DNA of 64,000 bases from Isoetes taiwanensis. Taxonomy: Eukaryota; Streptophyta; Lycopodiopsida; Isoetales; Isoetaceae. The stretch's first letter is position 1. Each line of letters begins with the position of its first letter. Positions 45,949 to 58,258 of the stretch are shown piece by piece. The notes beneath the pieces are model-generated. The model worked only from the letters and a program-made list of their open reading frames with translations. It was not told the DNA's origin and ran no database searches. A program made the translations under genes and the position numbers. The DNA is taken from contig JAJEKV010000125.1 of NCBI GenBank assembly GCA_021234155.1, forward strand, positions 565,178 to 629,177, given 5' to 3'.

Positions 45949-48010
45949 AGAATAGAATAGAATAGAATATGATTTTATCGCCCACGGTGAGACCAACCGG
46001 CCTATGGACCCAAGTACAAAGAGAGAGCAAAGCGGCGATTACTACGGGGATTAAAACCCCTCACCTCAGGGTTTTTGGGAAAAACCTTAGTAGCAATAAG
46101 GATGCCGACATACCGCAAATATATACATAATCACAAGTACAACCGAGGTTAATGCCGGATGAGGGGGCATAACCGAGTCCACGTGATCCATTACCTCCCC
46201 TGAGGTACGATCCCAACAAGCCCACAGAGGTCGCGGCTCGTGAGCTCATGTGGCCTCGATGGGGCACAACTAACCGAACATACCGAGCCCGGGATATGCT
46301 CGTGACGCGGCCCCGAGGGCTGATTTTCATCCTCACGGCTCGCTGACAAAGATCGACAGATACTCGTCTCTCACGCTGCCCCTGATCCATCTCCATGTCT
46401 CAACGCGAGGTGGTGTGCACCGGGCTAATGGAAGCAATCACCACCGCTTTTCATGGGTAGATGGGTGCGCAGTAGTGGGTGTGGTCGTGAGCATGGGATT
46501 AACTCGCCATTTTCGATAATTTGCCACCTTGACATGTGACAGTGGCCTTCTCAGATCCCAAAGCTTGGCCATGAAGCAAAGCATCCAAGCACGCTTAAGG
46601 CAAATAAGTTCCTTCGGTATGCACCGTCCACATCCGGTGCTGCCCAGACATTCCATCGACCGAGCCACCTCCACTACCCACCGTAAGTGAATGAGGGAAG
46701 GCGTGGTGTCGGATGATGGGACCAAAATTTCGCCTTGGCCAAGTTAACTCCTCATCGCTGAATTGCGTAAAGTGTCCAAAGCATCCGTGGCATTGCATGT
46801 CCTTCCGGGTATATGCGAAGCGGTCAACGTCGCAAGATATATGAGTTGCCGGATTATGTGGTGCATCAACCTGAGCACCTCCCCGTCTTTCGGCTAGCCA
46901 TTCTAGTTGGTCAATGTACAAGCCGAAGAGCTGCCGATAGAGGGACCTGGCGCACCCCAATGCTACTAACTGTGGGCTCCCAAGCGGTGTGAGGAGACGG
47001 CCACCGAGCAAGCCTGCATATAGTTCAGATATAGCATCCTCAACCGTCGGCGAAGTCCCCAAATGTCTCAATGTCTCCCACAACTTATCCCGAGGCTTTG
47101 TGTCAAAAGCCTTTATGAAATCCACAAAACAAGACAAAGTTAAAGCGTTGATTCAGCTATCCTCTATGAGTGTTCGCAGAGTGAAGATATGGTCAATAGT
47201 AGAATGCGGGCGGAAGCCTACATGCGGTGAGCCCAGCATTCCCATCCTCTTGCCTTAAAGTGTCAAGAGGCGCTCAAGAATCCTGAGCAACTTGGCAAAG
47301 ACAGGCCCAATCATAATGGTAATGAGATAGTTGGTCACCGGGGGTCCCCTCGCTTGTATATGGGCAACAACCCTCACCGGTAGTCTAGTGCGGGGAAGCC
47401 TTCTTGCAATGCCCCTGTTGAAGAGTGTCGCGGAGAAACCCAGACCACCGGGGCCCGCCCACTTGAGAAGCTCCGGGCCGCATACCATCCAAATCGGCCG
47501 CCCCAAGAAGGAGGCGCTAGGTGCCCATTATGACATCCCTTCAAGAATGACCGCTAGGCCTGCTCCTTATGGGAAAATCGCCGCCTCTTCCTCCCATTGG
47601 GTCATACAAATTGCTGCATGTATCTCACCCATTGCTCCCGGGTAATATTTTCCGTGGGTTGTGTGCTTTTTTTCAAGACCTTTCTAGAAGGTTTCTAGGG
47701 TGGCGGGTCTAGTAGACCAAACATCTCAGGCTGAGTTCGAAGGTACCGCTTCTTGGTCTTGAGGAAGGAGCTGATTGACTTTATCGCCCGGCAAATGGTG
47801 GGGTCCAAAGACTTGGCGGAGCCATCGCCCGGCCCCGACATTCGCCATCGAACCCTGATTGCGGGGAAGGTGGTTGCAGCCCCGTGGATTGTCGAGTTTT
47901 TCTCTCCCAAAGCATCTGCCCTCTACCCTCGAAGGAGCCGGTTCACCGGGCCGGCCTGGCCGTTGAAGTGGGGAGCAGTAAAGACTCCGATGTACCATGC
48001 TCAAGCATCC
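45949..48010 (-). mobile_element. LINE remnant with reverse transcriptase, (TATTC)n tail
   Basis: Reading on the minus strand from 48,010: the RT entry block (AADLDGM, then RPELLKWAGPGGLGF) at about 47,500-47,440, NYLITIMIGPVFAKLL at about 47,325-47,280, GFRPHSTIDHIFTLRTLIE at about 47,215-47,160, and CFVDFIKAFDTKPRDKLW at 47,131-47,078 carrying the first catalytic Asp (family CFVDFKKAFDTVPRD). A Cys-containing C-terminal piece (CDVDRFAYTRKDMQCHGC) lies at about 46,840-46,780. The 3' end shows 'ggtccataggccggttggtctc' and a (TATTC)n tail at 45,949-45,968. Stops and frameshifts are frequent and the endonuclease part is absent. The clade (RTE-, CR1- or Jockey-like rather than plant L1) is uncertain. 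Confidence 0.82.
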
Positions 48011-48543
48011 TCAAGATACCACTGACGCAACACATGTTCGGTGCAAGTGATTACAATCAAGAAGCATAAAAAACAACTACATTTTGTAATATCACCTACA
48101 TAAATGGAACTACAAACGCTAACATCTAGAATGTAAAAACATACATCTACGTGAACTTCCACCATTAGATACATGACAACATCACGTATACTTCGTAGAA
48201 AACATAAAAAGCATGTTTATATGCATGTTTCAGGAGCTTTCAAGCAGTTAACAATAAAACTCGCAGTTCCCACATCCTTCAAACAATTGCTTGATAGAAC
48301 AAGAACTAAGAATCACCTGACTTGGTAATCCTGCCAGGGCTGGGAATGTATGGAGCAAAACTAAAATTGAAGGTGGACCAGATCTAAGATTCAATAGAAA
48401 ATAGCTCTTCCAAAACAGGAAATGCTGGCTCAAACAGCTACAGACTTTATCTTGGAAGATGATGGCTTCTGGGGGTGGAACAATTTAACATTAGATCTGT
48501 CTCCCAGACCAATCTGGATCCACGGATCATCTCCTAGCATATA
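48011..48543. other. No recognisable feature
   Basis: AT-rich spacer between the LINE remnant and the left end of the pogo-type element. A minus-strand frame at 48,248-48,433 has no domain. Confidence 0.45.
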
Positions 48544-48654
48544 AGGGGGGGTGCCCATCTGTGGCGCAGGTGCCCTACCACGTCATCATGGGTTGACCCT
48601 AATGGTTCACATAGACTCCTCCGTGGCGTTATTTTTTCCCAGAAAGGCTAACGA

Positions 48655-48716
48655 CTGTTAGGGTTATGGTTCACGGCTGTTAGGGTTATGGTTCACGGCT
48701 GTTAGGGCTATGTTCG
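48655..48716. repeat. 24-bp tandem repeat near the pogo left end
   Basis: GGCTGTTAGGGTTATGGTTC is repeated about two and a half times (first copy starts with 'gactgttagg'). It is subterminal in the transposon; such repeats sometimes bind transposase, but that is only a suggestion. Confidence 0.8.
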
Positions 48717-49407
48717 GCATGGATCGTGAAGGAGACAGGGAGGCGCCCTCCATGGTTTGCACGGAATACTCCAACGGTGGAAGCAAGGACCCTGCTGGCA
48801 CACGTTTGGACCTATGATTCTCCAATTCTATGAAGATTACAACTGCAGGTCTATGGATTTCTATTTTTTCTATGACTATGCATGCATGCATGCATCTCTT
48901 TTTTGACTGCAGATTGGGAGCTTCTGTTGGCGCCATTTGTTCTTCAACAAATCCATGGATCAGCATTAGATTTTGGCGCCAAGGTTTGCATTGCACATAC
49001 TCTTTCCCTCCCGAAAATGGTTTTGGCTAACACAAGTTTCCCTCCAAATAATGCAGCCTTGCTTACTTGTCATCAAATAATCCGCTGATTTGGGTGTTAT
49101 ACAAGGGATCAAGCAGCTGTTTCTTATCCAGCCATCCAAATCCAAATGTAAGATTGAATTGCTTTTTGCCCCTTTTTCATTTCCCTCCAATACAGGGTAT
49201 AAATCGATTGGAGTTTTGACATTTGATTTCAGTTTCTTGCTTTGCCACTTTCTTGCTTTCTTACTTTCAATTTTAGATCAGCCAAGAGGCTTTGCCTTAC
49301 ATCCATAATGCAGCTTAGGGGAAGGACTATTGATTGTGTTCAGCCAACTTCTCCTCCTTCTTCCCCTGATCCTCCACTGCTAGATCTTAAAATGCAAGGC
49401 TGCCATC

Positions 49408-51592
49408 TTGCATACTCAGCCAGAGAATACTGCATTGGGAGGAAAGAGAATTAGATCCATAGGCAGGGGTTCTTGGACTATGGAACAACTTAATGAAGCA
49501 ATTGATAGCATAGAAGATGGCCTTCTTAGTATTAGGAAGGCATCTTCACGCTTTGGCATACCTCTGACCACTCTTAGGAGGTGGCTGAGTGGTCAGACAG
49601 AGGATAAATTTGGCTCAAAACCCAAGGGCCTTACTAAGCAGGAGGAAGAAATTGTTGTTTCATGGTGTTTACAAATGGCCAATGAAGGAAGAGGTGTAAC
49701 ATTAGATTTATTGAGAGAAAGAGTAGGCCAAATGTGTTTGCATAGAGAGACCTGCTTCAAAGATGGCCTCACTGAAAGAAGTGGTGGAGACTCTTCAAAA
49801 AATAGACATCCCGAGCTTAGCTTGAGATCCTCACGAGTGTATAGAGGTGCAAAGAGTGAAGGCCATGAGCCATGCTAACCTGGATGAATTCTACTCTACC
49901 CTCCAATCCTTGTACAAGGAATTTCATTTTGATGCCTCCACTATCTGGAATTGTGATGAAAGTGGAGTGCAGGCTGGACTTAGAGCTGGTGTGAGAATTC
50001 TTGTAAAGAAAAGTGTGAGATATGTCCATGAAACCATTCCAAAAAATCGTGAATGGCTTACTGTTCTTAGTTGTGTAAGTGCAAATGGCTATAGGATGCC
50101 CGGATTATATGTGTTCAAGGGTGAAAGAATGAGAAACAGGGACTTAATGGCTGGATGTGAACCAGGAGCAGCAATGGCATTTCAAAAAAAGGCATGGATT
50201 ACAAATGCCTTGTTTGATGCTTGGTTGGACCATTTTAGAATGAATGTGCCTGGTGGGATTAGTCTTGAAAGGCCACATTTACTGATTTGTGATGGCCATG
50301 GTTCTCATGTCATTTTGAGTGCAATTCAACATGCAAGGCAAATAGGCCTTCATATTTTGCTTCTTCCTCCACACACTTCACATAGATTGCAGCCTCTAGA
50401 CGTAGCCTGTTTCGGGCCCTTCAAAAATGCATTCAAGAAGTTAAGGGGCAAGTACATGCACATAAATAGGTTGCACGAGCCATCAAAGGAGGATTTGGCA
50501 GCTATGATTTCAAAGGCAATTGGACAATCCTTGACTCCAGCTAACATTGCTGCAGGTTTTGCTAGAACAGGTATCTGGCCATTTAACTCTAAGGCTGTGC
50601 TTCCTGATCCATATGCAAATGAAGTAGTAGTAGCTGATTCCGAGGAAGAGGAGGATAAGGGTAAAAGCATGTTAGGGTGTCCCTTAAAAAAGTATTATTT
50701 AGTGACCAAAAGTATTCTTAAAAGGTACCGGGACTGGCACGGGTACTTGTGTAATATCTCAATAAAAGGTACATTCTAGAACTTTTATATATATTTTGGT
50801 CTCCATGAGCATTATCTTTATCTTAACTTTGAATATTAATGCGCCCCCTTGACTTTTATTTTGACTTTTGTACTAGTTTTAATGAAAATAAAATGAGAAA
50901 GTACCCGCCTGGCAGTACCTAGTGTATGTACTTTTGCGTGTTCCAAAAGTGGTACACCCTAACATGCTTTTACCCATAACAATGATGTTCATGTCGGTAA
51001 TAATGATGTTGATATTGCTAATAATGTAGTTGATGTTGCTGAAATCTTGCATAACTTGCACGAGATTCCCAATGATATCCCACCCACTATGGTTCTTTGC
51101 CTCGGCCTGAATGAATTGTGATTGCCCCTCGCTGCCCCTCCCCGTGGATTGCCCCTCGCCGCCCATCGCCCTCGCCATTGCTCATGCTGCCCCTTTGCTG
51201 GAAATGTGCCTTTACCAATAGCTAAAAGATCAAAACTGCCTAATGCGCTTGTTGGTAGACTCTTTGTCACTTCAAACGAGATGATAGCAGCTAGGATAGA
51301 ACAAGATAGGTTAAACAAGGAGGCTGCTAGGTTAAGAAAAGAGAAAATGGAAGAGAAGAAGAAATTACAAGCAGATAGAAAGAAAGCAAGGGAGTTGGAT
51401 ATTATTAGAAAGACTAATGCTAGGGCAGCTAAGGTCGCCAAAAAAGAAGGCGAGAAATTGTATGAGGAAACAAGTGCCACCGCCGAAAGCAAAGACTTTT
51501 TCACAATGATGGCTCGTAAGTGTAGATATAATGTGTATGAATTGTTTGGGGTAGCAAAGGAATTGATCAAGCACAAAGGCAGTAAGAATTAG
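49408..51592 (+). pseudogene. Pogo-type transposase (psq HTH + DDE_1), interrupted
   Basis: The N-terminal frame (from about 49,440) has a pipsqueak/CENP-B helix-turn-helix: LNEAIDSIEDGLLSIRKASS, FGIPLTTLRRWLSG, then TKQEEEIVVSWCLQMA. The main frame (49,847-50,657) holds the DDE_1 catalytic core: WNCDESGVQAG (first Asp), LLICDGHGSHVI (second) and PPHTSHRLQPLDVACFGPFK (third), spacing DD35D, then GFARTGIWPFN. Two frameshifts lie between them, in an A6 run at about 49,797 (after the SWWRLF-type block) and at about 49,853. The gene is next split by the MITE at 50,659. Beyond it the same frame runs on through NNDVHVGNNDVDIANN to a stop near 51,120. A further frame (51,122-51,592) codes for a Lys/Glu/Arg-rich coiled coil, the usual C-terminal end of such transposases. 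Upstream start and introns were not resolved. Confidence 0.85.
50659..50975. mobile_element. 317-bp MITE with perfect 22-bp inverted ends
   Basis: The ends are perfect 22-bp inverted repeats beginning GGGTAAAAGCATGTTAGG (50,659-50,680 and 50,954-50,975). ATAA lies on both sides (50,655-50,658 and 50,976-50,979). Removing the insert plus one ATAA rejoins the transposase reading frame exactly (EEEED then NNDVH), an internal proof of both borders. No coding capacity. A 4-bp ATAA duplication does not settle the superfamily. Confidence 0.92.
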
Positions 51593-51756
51593 GCCAAGGC
51601 AAAGCCGACAAGATCAAAAGGTAGAATTGTGAACATCCATAATGCAGCAAGTGTATTCCATGCATGTGAGGACCGCCTCCTATTTCGCTTGAACGCGATG
51701 ATGTCCTGCAACACCATATCCCCGATCATGCATTCTTGGGAGGGCACATGCTAAGA

Positions 51757-52315
51757 TGTTAGTCCTGCGGCTCCTCGGTACGTGACTATTCATGCATACA
51801 ACAGACAGGTCAAGCTAGTCACCCACGGGTCAGCCATCAAAGGCTCCGCCAGAAGACCAAGCAGCAGGACACGCAGTCAAAGCCTGCGGGTCAGTTCAAC
51901 AAGAGGCGCCGCTGCATAAGTGACGGCCACCGCCTCGTCGCCGTCCAAGTATTCTAGGCACTTCAAGAGGCACCGCCAACATTCTCAGAATCGCCTCCTT
52001 CCGTGAGTCGGCACCGAGACAGATCACCAGAGTGTCTATATTTGGGCCCAAGGCCATTGTACTATATATATGAGTAGAGCTAGCACATGAGTTTTTAGAT
52101 GAGTTTTGAGTCTTGTCTCCTTTCAGCTTTTCTCTCATTAAGAGAGCTCATGTATGTTCATCATTGATATCAAGGAAGCTTATCATTTTTCTCTCATTTG
52201 TTCTGCTTTCTTCTCTTCTTGCAAATGGACATAGTCCCCCGGACTCTCGTTAGATCCACGGGTCCTCACAGAGGGCTGTCTTCCAGAGTTCCAGAACCCG
52301 GACCCCAAACAGCCA
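51757..52315 (+). repeat. 5' LTR of the Gypsy element
   Basis: It starts TGTTAGTC and is about 540-560 bp long. A TATA-like 'ctatatatatgag' lies at about 52,062, followed by 'tagagctagcacatgag', the probable promoter. Similarity to the 3' LTR continues to 'gtcttccagagttcc' (52,292) and weakly to 'cagccaag' (52,317). Divergence of several percent with many small indels shows the insertion is not recent. Confidence 0.8.
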
Positions 52316-52319
52316 AGCA

Positions 52320-54138
52320 TTGCGGAGTGCGATTCCATCCTACTCTTACATGCAGCCATGTAAGTATTCAGTAATTTCATGCCGGAAGAACTCCTTTCTC
52401 GAACTGACCTCTGCGCTTGGGCGCCATGTCGAAGCTGTTAGCGACATGTATGGATCTACTGATGACATAGAGGAGGCCATCACCGGTCCACAAGGCTCGG
52501 TCGTAGCCACCAACCCCTCGTGTCTGTCTGTCGTCCCGGTTCCGCCCAAAGCGTGCAAACATTGCTCACAACCTCAGTCCCTCATCACTATCCGGGGAGC
52601 CTTATCGGGCTCAACCTTCTCAACCGTACTTTCATACCCACTGAACATGCCTACATCCATCATTCTTAGCCGGGCCATCGCCTCTTCCTTCACAACCATC
52701 ACATCTCCGAGGGTGGAGCTGCGGCTATCCACCGCGTCTCGCTGCGCCTACCGGGAATATCCTTTCCCTCGTTTCCCCTTTGCCCTTCTGTTTACAACCT
52801 TACGGATCTCAAAACCAATGCTCCATTTCGCCCGGTTTCCAACCGCAGCTCACCCCTTCATCGTGGTCCTTCGGGCACCATGCCACATCCAACTCAACCT
52901 CAATATCCTCACTATATCGTTCGCCTGTCCAGCCAAGCACTTTCACATCTACCTTTCCAGACTTCAAACCGACTTATCCCACCTTTGGCAACACTTAAAG
53001 GCAAACCCTTAGACCAAAGTGCTCAGGCCACATGGAAGAATTTGAGGCTCTAGCTGTCCTAAATGGTCATCGCGCAACCTCAACTGAAATTCCACATCTT
53101 TTTCCACCACCAAGGCGGGCTCTCCTCATCAATGGCTCATGTCCAACAAAAGCCATTGGAAACAAGACTGGTCTGGAAATGAGAACGCTTTTCGCGGTCT
53201 CATTATGGGACCACGGATGATGATCAACTTCATCTCAAGCAACTCAATGAACTTCAACAAGAGCCCACGGATCCGCCAGGGATTTTTGGATCGACTTCAC
53301 ATTCTCGCTAAGTAAGCTCAAGGAGTACCCCACGAGCCAGATTTTGGTCCGGTTTCTCCAAGGACTTCCTCCAGCCATTCGGACTCATGATGAATACTGC
53401 TGGTCCCAAGACTTTGGAGTGGGCTATCGACCTTGTCAATCACTCGGGTCAATGTTTCCTCCCGGTGGCTCTTCAAGAGCTCCCGTTCATTCCACTGTCA
53501 TGGTTCCACAAACGGAACGTTTCAGCCTCAACACGCTAATCCACAGCCAAATCAAAACTGTGCCATATTTGCAAATACCAAGGCCATTTGGCAAATGAGT
53601 GCAACTCCACCAATGGCCCGCCCTCATTGCAAGCGATGCAACATGTGCAATCATGCCACGAGGAAGAGTGCACTCGCGACTCATCCCATAATCGTTTCGC
53701 AACAAAATGGTTTATCAAGTGCAAACCACACCTCAAAGAACAATCGCACTATCGCCAGCCACCACCCAGCGCAACCCACTCAACTCTATCGTAAAGAAGC
53801 GGGGAGCAACCACGGGATCCAACCCACGTCCTCCTTTTGATCCTTCTAAAGCTCGGTGTTATCACTGGTCAAGAATGGGGTCATACCACCACGGGCAGGT
53901 CCTCAACTTCCACAAGTTCGTGCGACTTCGCGGCACAAATCAGACCACATCGGTCGCTTCACGGCTTACCAACTCTGGATTGCTAATGGCAAACAAGGCC
54001 CGAGACCAGGTTCTTAAGAAGCCACCAAGAGCCTCAAAGAATCACGCTTTATCAACCGGCTCCAAAGAAATCAACCTCAATTTGGATCAACAAGCACAAG
54101 AGGAAATTTTTCGGGCACTTAATCCTCCAGTCCGGTAG
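52320..54138 (+). pseudogene. Gypsy gag region with CCHC zinc knuckle
   Basis: Frames in all three phases carry parts of gag. The zinc knuckle CHICKYQGHLANEC (CX2CX4HX4C, nucleic-acid binding) is intact at 53,561-53,602. Upstream, QLHLKQLNELQQEP and ILVRFLQGLPPAIRTHDEY (near 53,340-53,400) are typical of the gag core. Pro/Ser/Thr-rich text surrounds these. At least three frameshifts are needed to read it as one protein. Confidence 0.75.
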
Positions 54139-57100
54139 TCAAATTGGGTTGGTTTAGTTTCACGCCGGACCAAGGCATCACGTCCCTTGACCATTATTCA
54201 ATGGCACGCAACTTTGCTTTTGCAGTTGACACCATTCCTCATGAGGACAAAAAAAGGTTCACTTTGCACTGACTTGGAGAAGCTCATGCCACATGTCATG
54301 CCAAAAGTTCGCCAAAGCATTTTGAACCTCATGCAAAGCCGCTTTGAAGGCCGCACATTGGCAAATGTTCATGCCACCACCAGAGCTCAACAAAGACAAG
54401 ATACCCCTTCCACATCTCAACCTCCACGCCTCGTGACGTATCCCAATATTGCCGCCGAGGTTGACTTACTCAAAGAAGTTGCCGCTTCACTACCACGACT
54501 CCAAAGACTGGAACCGGCAGATCCTTTTTCTCATGTGCCTCTAGAACTCCAAGAGGAGCTAGCCAAGATCAAAATTCCTTTAAGCTTGGCCACCATTTTG
54601 AAACTCGTCTCCGCTCTCAAGGACCAGTTACCACTCCCAAGCTGCTTTAGTTGGGGCTGTGGCTACCTCTACACCCACGGTCCATGCCACGGTGGGTAAT
54701 CGGCAAGTCAACCATGTTCAAATAGATGGAGGTAGCGTGATCAATCTCATCACGGATAAACTCCGCAAACAAATGGGCATCACACAACTCTTTCGTGCCC
54801 CATATGACATCAAGTTGGCTAATGGCCATATCACGCAGCGACCTCAAGGCGTCACACCTCTTCTTCACATCAACATCGGTGATCTCCGCTTCCCCATGGA
54901 ATTTGGAGTTTGGAAAGGTGGCTAAGATCCAAGTGACTATGAAATGTTGGTCTGCAGACCTTTTCTCGCCGGGCAAAGAGTATCCATTATTGGGCCACGG
55001 ACCAGTTAGTCATCAACGATGGTCATCTCAATGCCACCATGGACTTGCAAACAAGGCGGGATCATTTCATTGACAATGCGGAACCCCCTCTCGCATAATG
55101 CATTCTCGAAGAAGCTCAGAATATTTATCAAGTTCGGGCTCCACCGCAGGAAGTCCGCTCTCGTCATCCTACCCCGAATATCTTCGATCCTTGGGGAGAA
55201 ATGACTCTTGATCGGGACCAGGCCGTGGCTGCTTTGCTTGACCCTTACGGCTCCTTGCAATCGAATCCAACGTGTTGATCACTTTTCAGATCTTTGAACC
55301 TCCCGCAACTCCCCGTTGATGTACACTTGTCATGAAGCAACCTCTACGCTGGATGAAACCGAGCAACCCCTCTTTTCACCACGCAAAAGTACACGATCCG
55401 GTTATGCTCCAACCTCCTCGCACACATTGTCCAGATGTTGAAGTCATACCCCATATTCGGACTCAGTCGAGATTGTGGACGTCGGCAACAATCAACTTTG
55501 TCCGCATTGCCGCAAATCTTCCGGCTCCTTATCGCAAGGGCCGTCAAAGCCATTCACAAAATTCAAACACATTTTTACCGGAGTTACTGAGAGATCTTGG
55601 GAATCAACAAAGCTTGGGGAACTCACCATTCCTACCAAATCGATGCCGGCGACCCGATTAAGCAGCGCATGACCGGCTCAACCCTAATTACCGTGATGGC
55701 GTCAAAGGCGGAAATTGACAAACTCCTTCTTTGCGGGTTTGATCTATGAGGTCAAACATTACGAATGGGTGAGCCCCATCGTCATTGCCCTTAAACACAA
55801 TGGTAAGATCCGCGTGCAGGTGGACTATCGGAAACTCAATGGGGCCACGGGCGTGATCATTTTCCACTTCCCTTCACGCAGACCGGGTTCCGGAAGAGGT
55901 GGGCTGGACATGAGATGTACTCCTTCATGGATGGTTTTTCCGCTACAATCAGATCTCAATCAAAGAATCGATCAACTCAAGACCACTTTCACCACCCCGC
56001 GGGGCACTTTTGCCTACAAGGTGGTTCCTTTTTGGATTATCAAACTCTCCATCAACGTTTCAACGCATCATGCTCTCAGGTTTTCATGATTTCATGAAGG
56101 AAAATCCCTTCTTGCAAATTTTTCAAGATGACTTCTCACCTCACAGCCTCTGAGTTCCATGGCTGACCATTTGGATAAATTGGAACTCGTCTTCCAGAAA
56201 TGTGATGAGTCCAGGCATTAGTCTCAATCCGAGAAATGCACCTTTTGCGTCACCTCGGGTGTTCTGGTAGGCCATGTTTGTCGAAAGAAAGGTATCACCG
56301 AGATCACCCAAAATCGGGTTATTGTGCTCAAGGCTCAAGCACCAGCCAATATCAAGGAGACACGCTCTTTCTGGGTAAGGTCAATTATTACTCCCACCTT
56401 CATACACGGACTAGCGGCCATTGCGATCCCATTCATAAACTCACGGGTGACGAATCTACAGGCTTGGAATTCCCAGTGGTCTTTGCTTTCCAATTTTGAA
56501 GCTTTTTGCTTACTCGGGCACGGTTCTTGTTCCTCCTCAATGGGACAAGCCCTTTCATGTTCATGTAGATGTCTCGGCTTTTTGCTATTGGGCTGTTCTT
56601 TCTCAAGAATATGATGCTGCGACAAACCAAATCGCTTCGCGGTAGAAAACTCAATTCTTTGGCGCAACTATTACGCCCGCGGGCGTGAAGCTTTGGGTCT
56701 CATTTTTACGTGTCCAACGCTTCCGTCATTACCTTTAGGCGATCAAATCAAGTTCTTTGTGGACCACCAAGCACTCCTCTATTTGATCAACAAGTCCACG
56801 CCCACGGCCGCATTGCTCGTTGGGTCCTTCTTCTCAAGAATTTGCTCCTTTTGAAATCGTTCATAAAGGCGGCAAATCTCATGTCGTTCGGGATTATCTT
56901 TCACGCATCCACACGGATGATCCCTCAACTGGAGTCTCGAGATGCCTTTCACGATCTTTCAGCTTTTTTTTAGTAACGGCAACACCACATTGGTTCCATG
57001 ATTTTGTGGTACCTCCTCACGGGTGCTCTTCCACCGGAAGGCGAGGCGGCTCTCTCACGCCAAGCGACAATCCGTCGCCATCAATTTCTCCAGAGGTCAG

Positions 57101-58258
57101 TGACTACACCATGGTTGCGGGACATCTCTACAAAAGGGTAAGGACACCATCCTTATTTTGTGTTCTACCTCATGAAGTTCCGAATGATATTGTTAGAAGC
57201 TCATCAAGGGCTGGTGGTGGTCATTTTCATGGTGACACCACGACGCAAAAAATCCTTCTCATTTGGGTATTATTGGCCACGCTCTTCAAAGATGCTCACG
57301 CACGCCAAGACGTGTGGCGCTTGCCCGCGGGTGGGGGCGCCCACGGCCCGTGGCGCTCTTCCCTTGGCCGTGGGTGTCACACCACTTCCCTTCAAAGAAA
57401 TGGGGAATGGACTTTGTGGGACCTATAGATCCTCTGGGCGGCACACCTGCGTTACACATTCCGGTTCTCACTCGACTCTTTACCAAATGGGCGGAAGCTT
57501 GTGCACTTCCGGACAACCTTGCAGCAAGCACAGCTAGGGTCCTCTATCAACAAATTATCACGCGATTCTGCCCCCGGGCTGAGTCGGTGGCAAGTGGTGT
57601 CCATTTCATCAACCATACTATCAAGGAGCGACGGATTATCTCGATACATCATCACAAGAGCACACCTTACTATCCTCAAGGTAATGGTTTGGCGAAAGCA
57701 CCAACAAAACTCGGTCACCATTCTCAAGAAAATTTGTGGCGCTTCCCGCGCAGATTGGCGGACAAAACTTCCCATTGTTCTTTGGGCCTACAATACTTGT
57801 TTCAAGATTGCTACCGGTCACCTCCTTTTAAATTGGTTTTATGGTCGAGGAAGCTCTCATGCCATTTGAATACATCCTTCCAACACTCCGTTTTCAAGCA
57901 GCTCGCTCATAATCCCTGCGCACTCAAAGAAAGGGTCTATCAATTAGAGCAGTTGGATGAACTTGAGAAGGGATGCTTATATTCGTGTTCTTCATGGACA
58001 AATGATTTGCAAAAATCTTTTGACAAGCGTGAGGACAAAACACGCGATTTTGGTTCTTCTTTAAGACAAAAATTTTCAAACTCAAGGCGTTTTGGTATCA
58101 AATTGTTCAAGTGGTTGAGCGTTTTCCAATTTGGCGAGTTAGATGGCACTCCATTACCTACATTGGTTAATGGTTTTCGTCTCAAAGCATTTCATCATCA
58201 CAAGGCGAAAATCAACAAAGCGAGATCTGGTTCAAGAAGCAAACACCACGAAAAGTGA
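54139..58258 (+). pseudogene. Gypsy pol: protease, RT, RNase H, integrase (broken)
   Basis: Protease near 54,710-54,790: VNHVQIDGGSVINLITDKL, with DGGS where many relatives have DSGA. RT at 55,715-56,150: YEWVSPIVIALKHNGKIRVQ, VDYRKLN, TTFTTPRGTFAYKVVPF and FQDDF at about 56,120 in place of YxDD. RNase H at about 56,560-56,940: VDVSAFA, then SQEYDAATNQ, FFVDHQALLYLINKSTP and HVVRDYLSRIHTDD. Integrase at 57,110-57,880: VAGHLYKRVRTPS, GGHFHGDTTTQKIL, WGMDFVGPIDPLGG, FTKWAEACALPD, STPYYPQGNGLA and WAYNTCFKIATGH. Frames change many times, so no working polyprotein is made. The integrase lacks a visible chromodomain and fits Tat/Athila-like Gypsy lineages. Confidence 0.88.

Noticed and set aside
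54647-54976. 109-codon minus-strand frame
   Set aside because: It lies opposite the Gypsy protease region whose plus-strand motifs are recognised; it is taken as a shadow.
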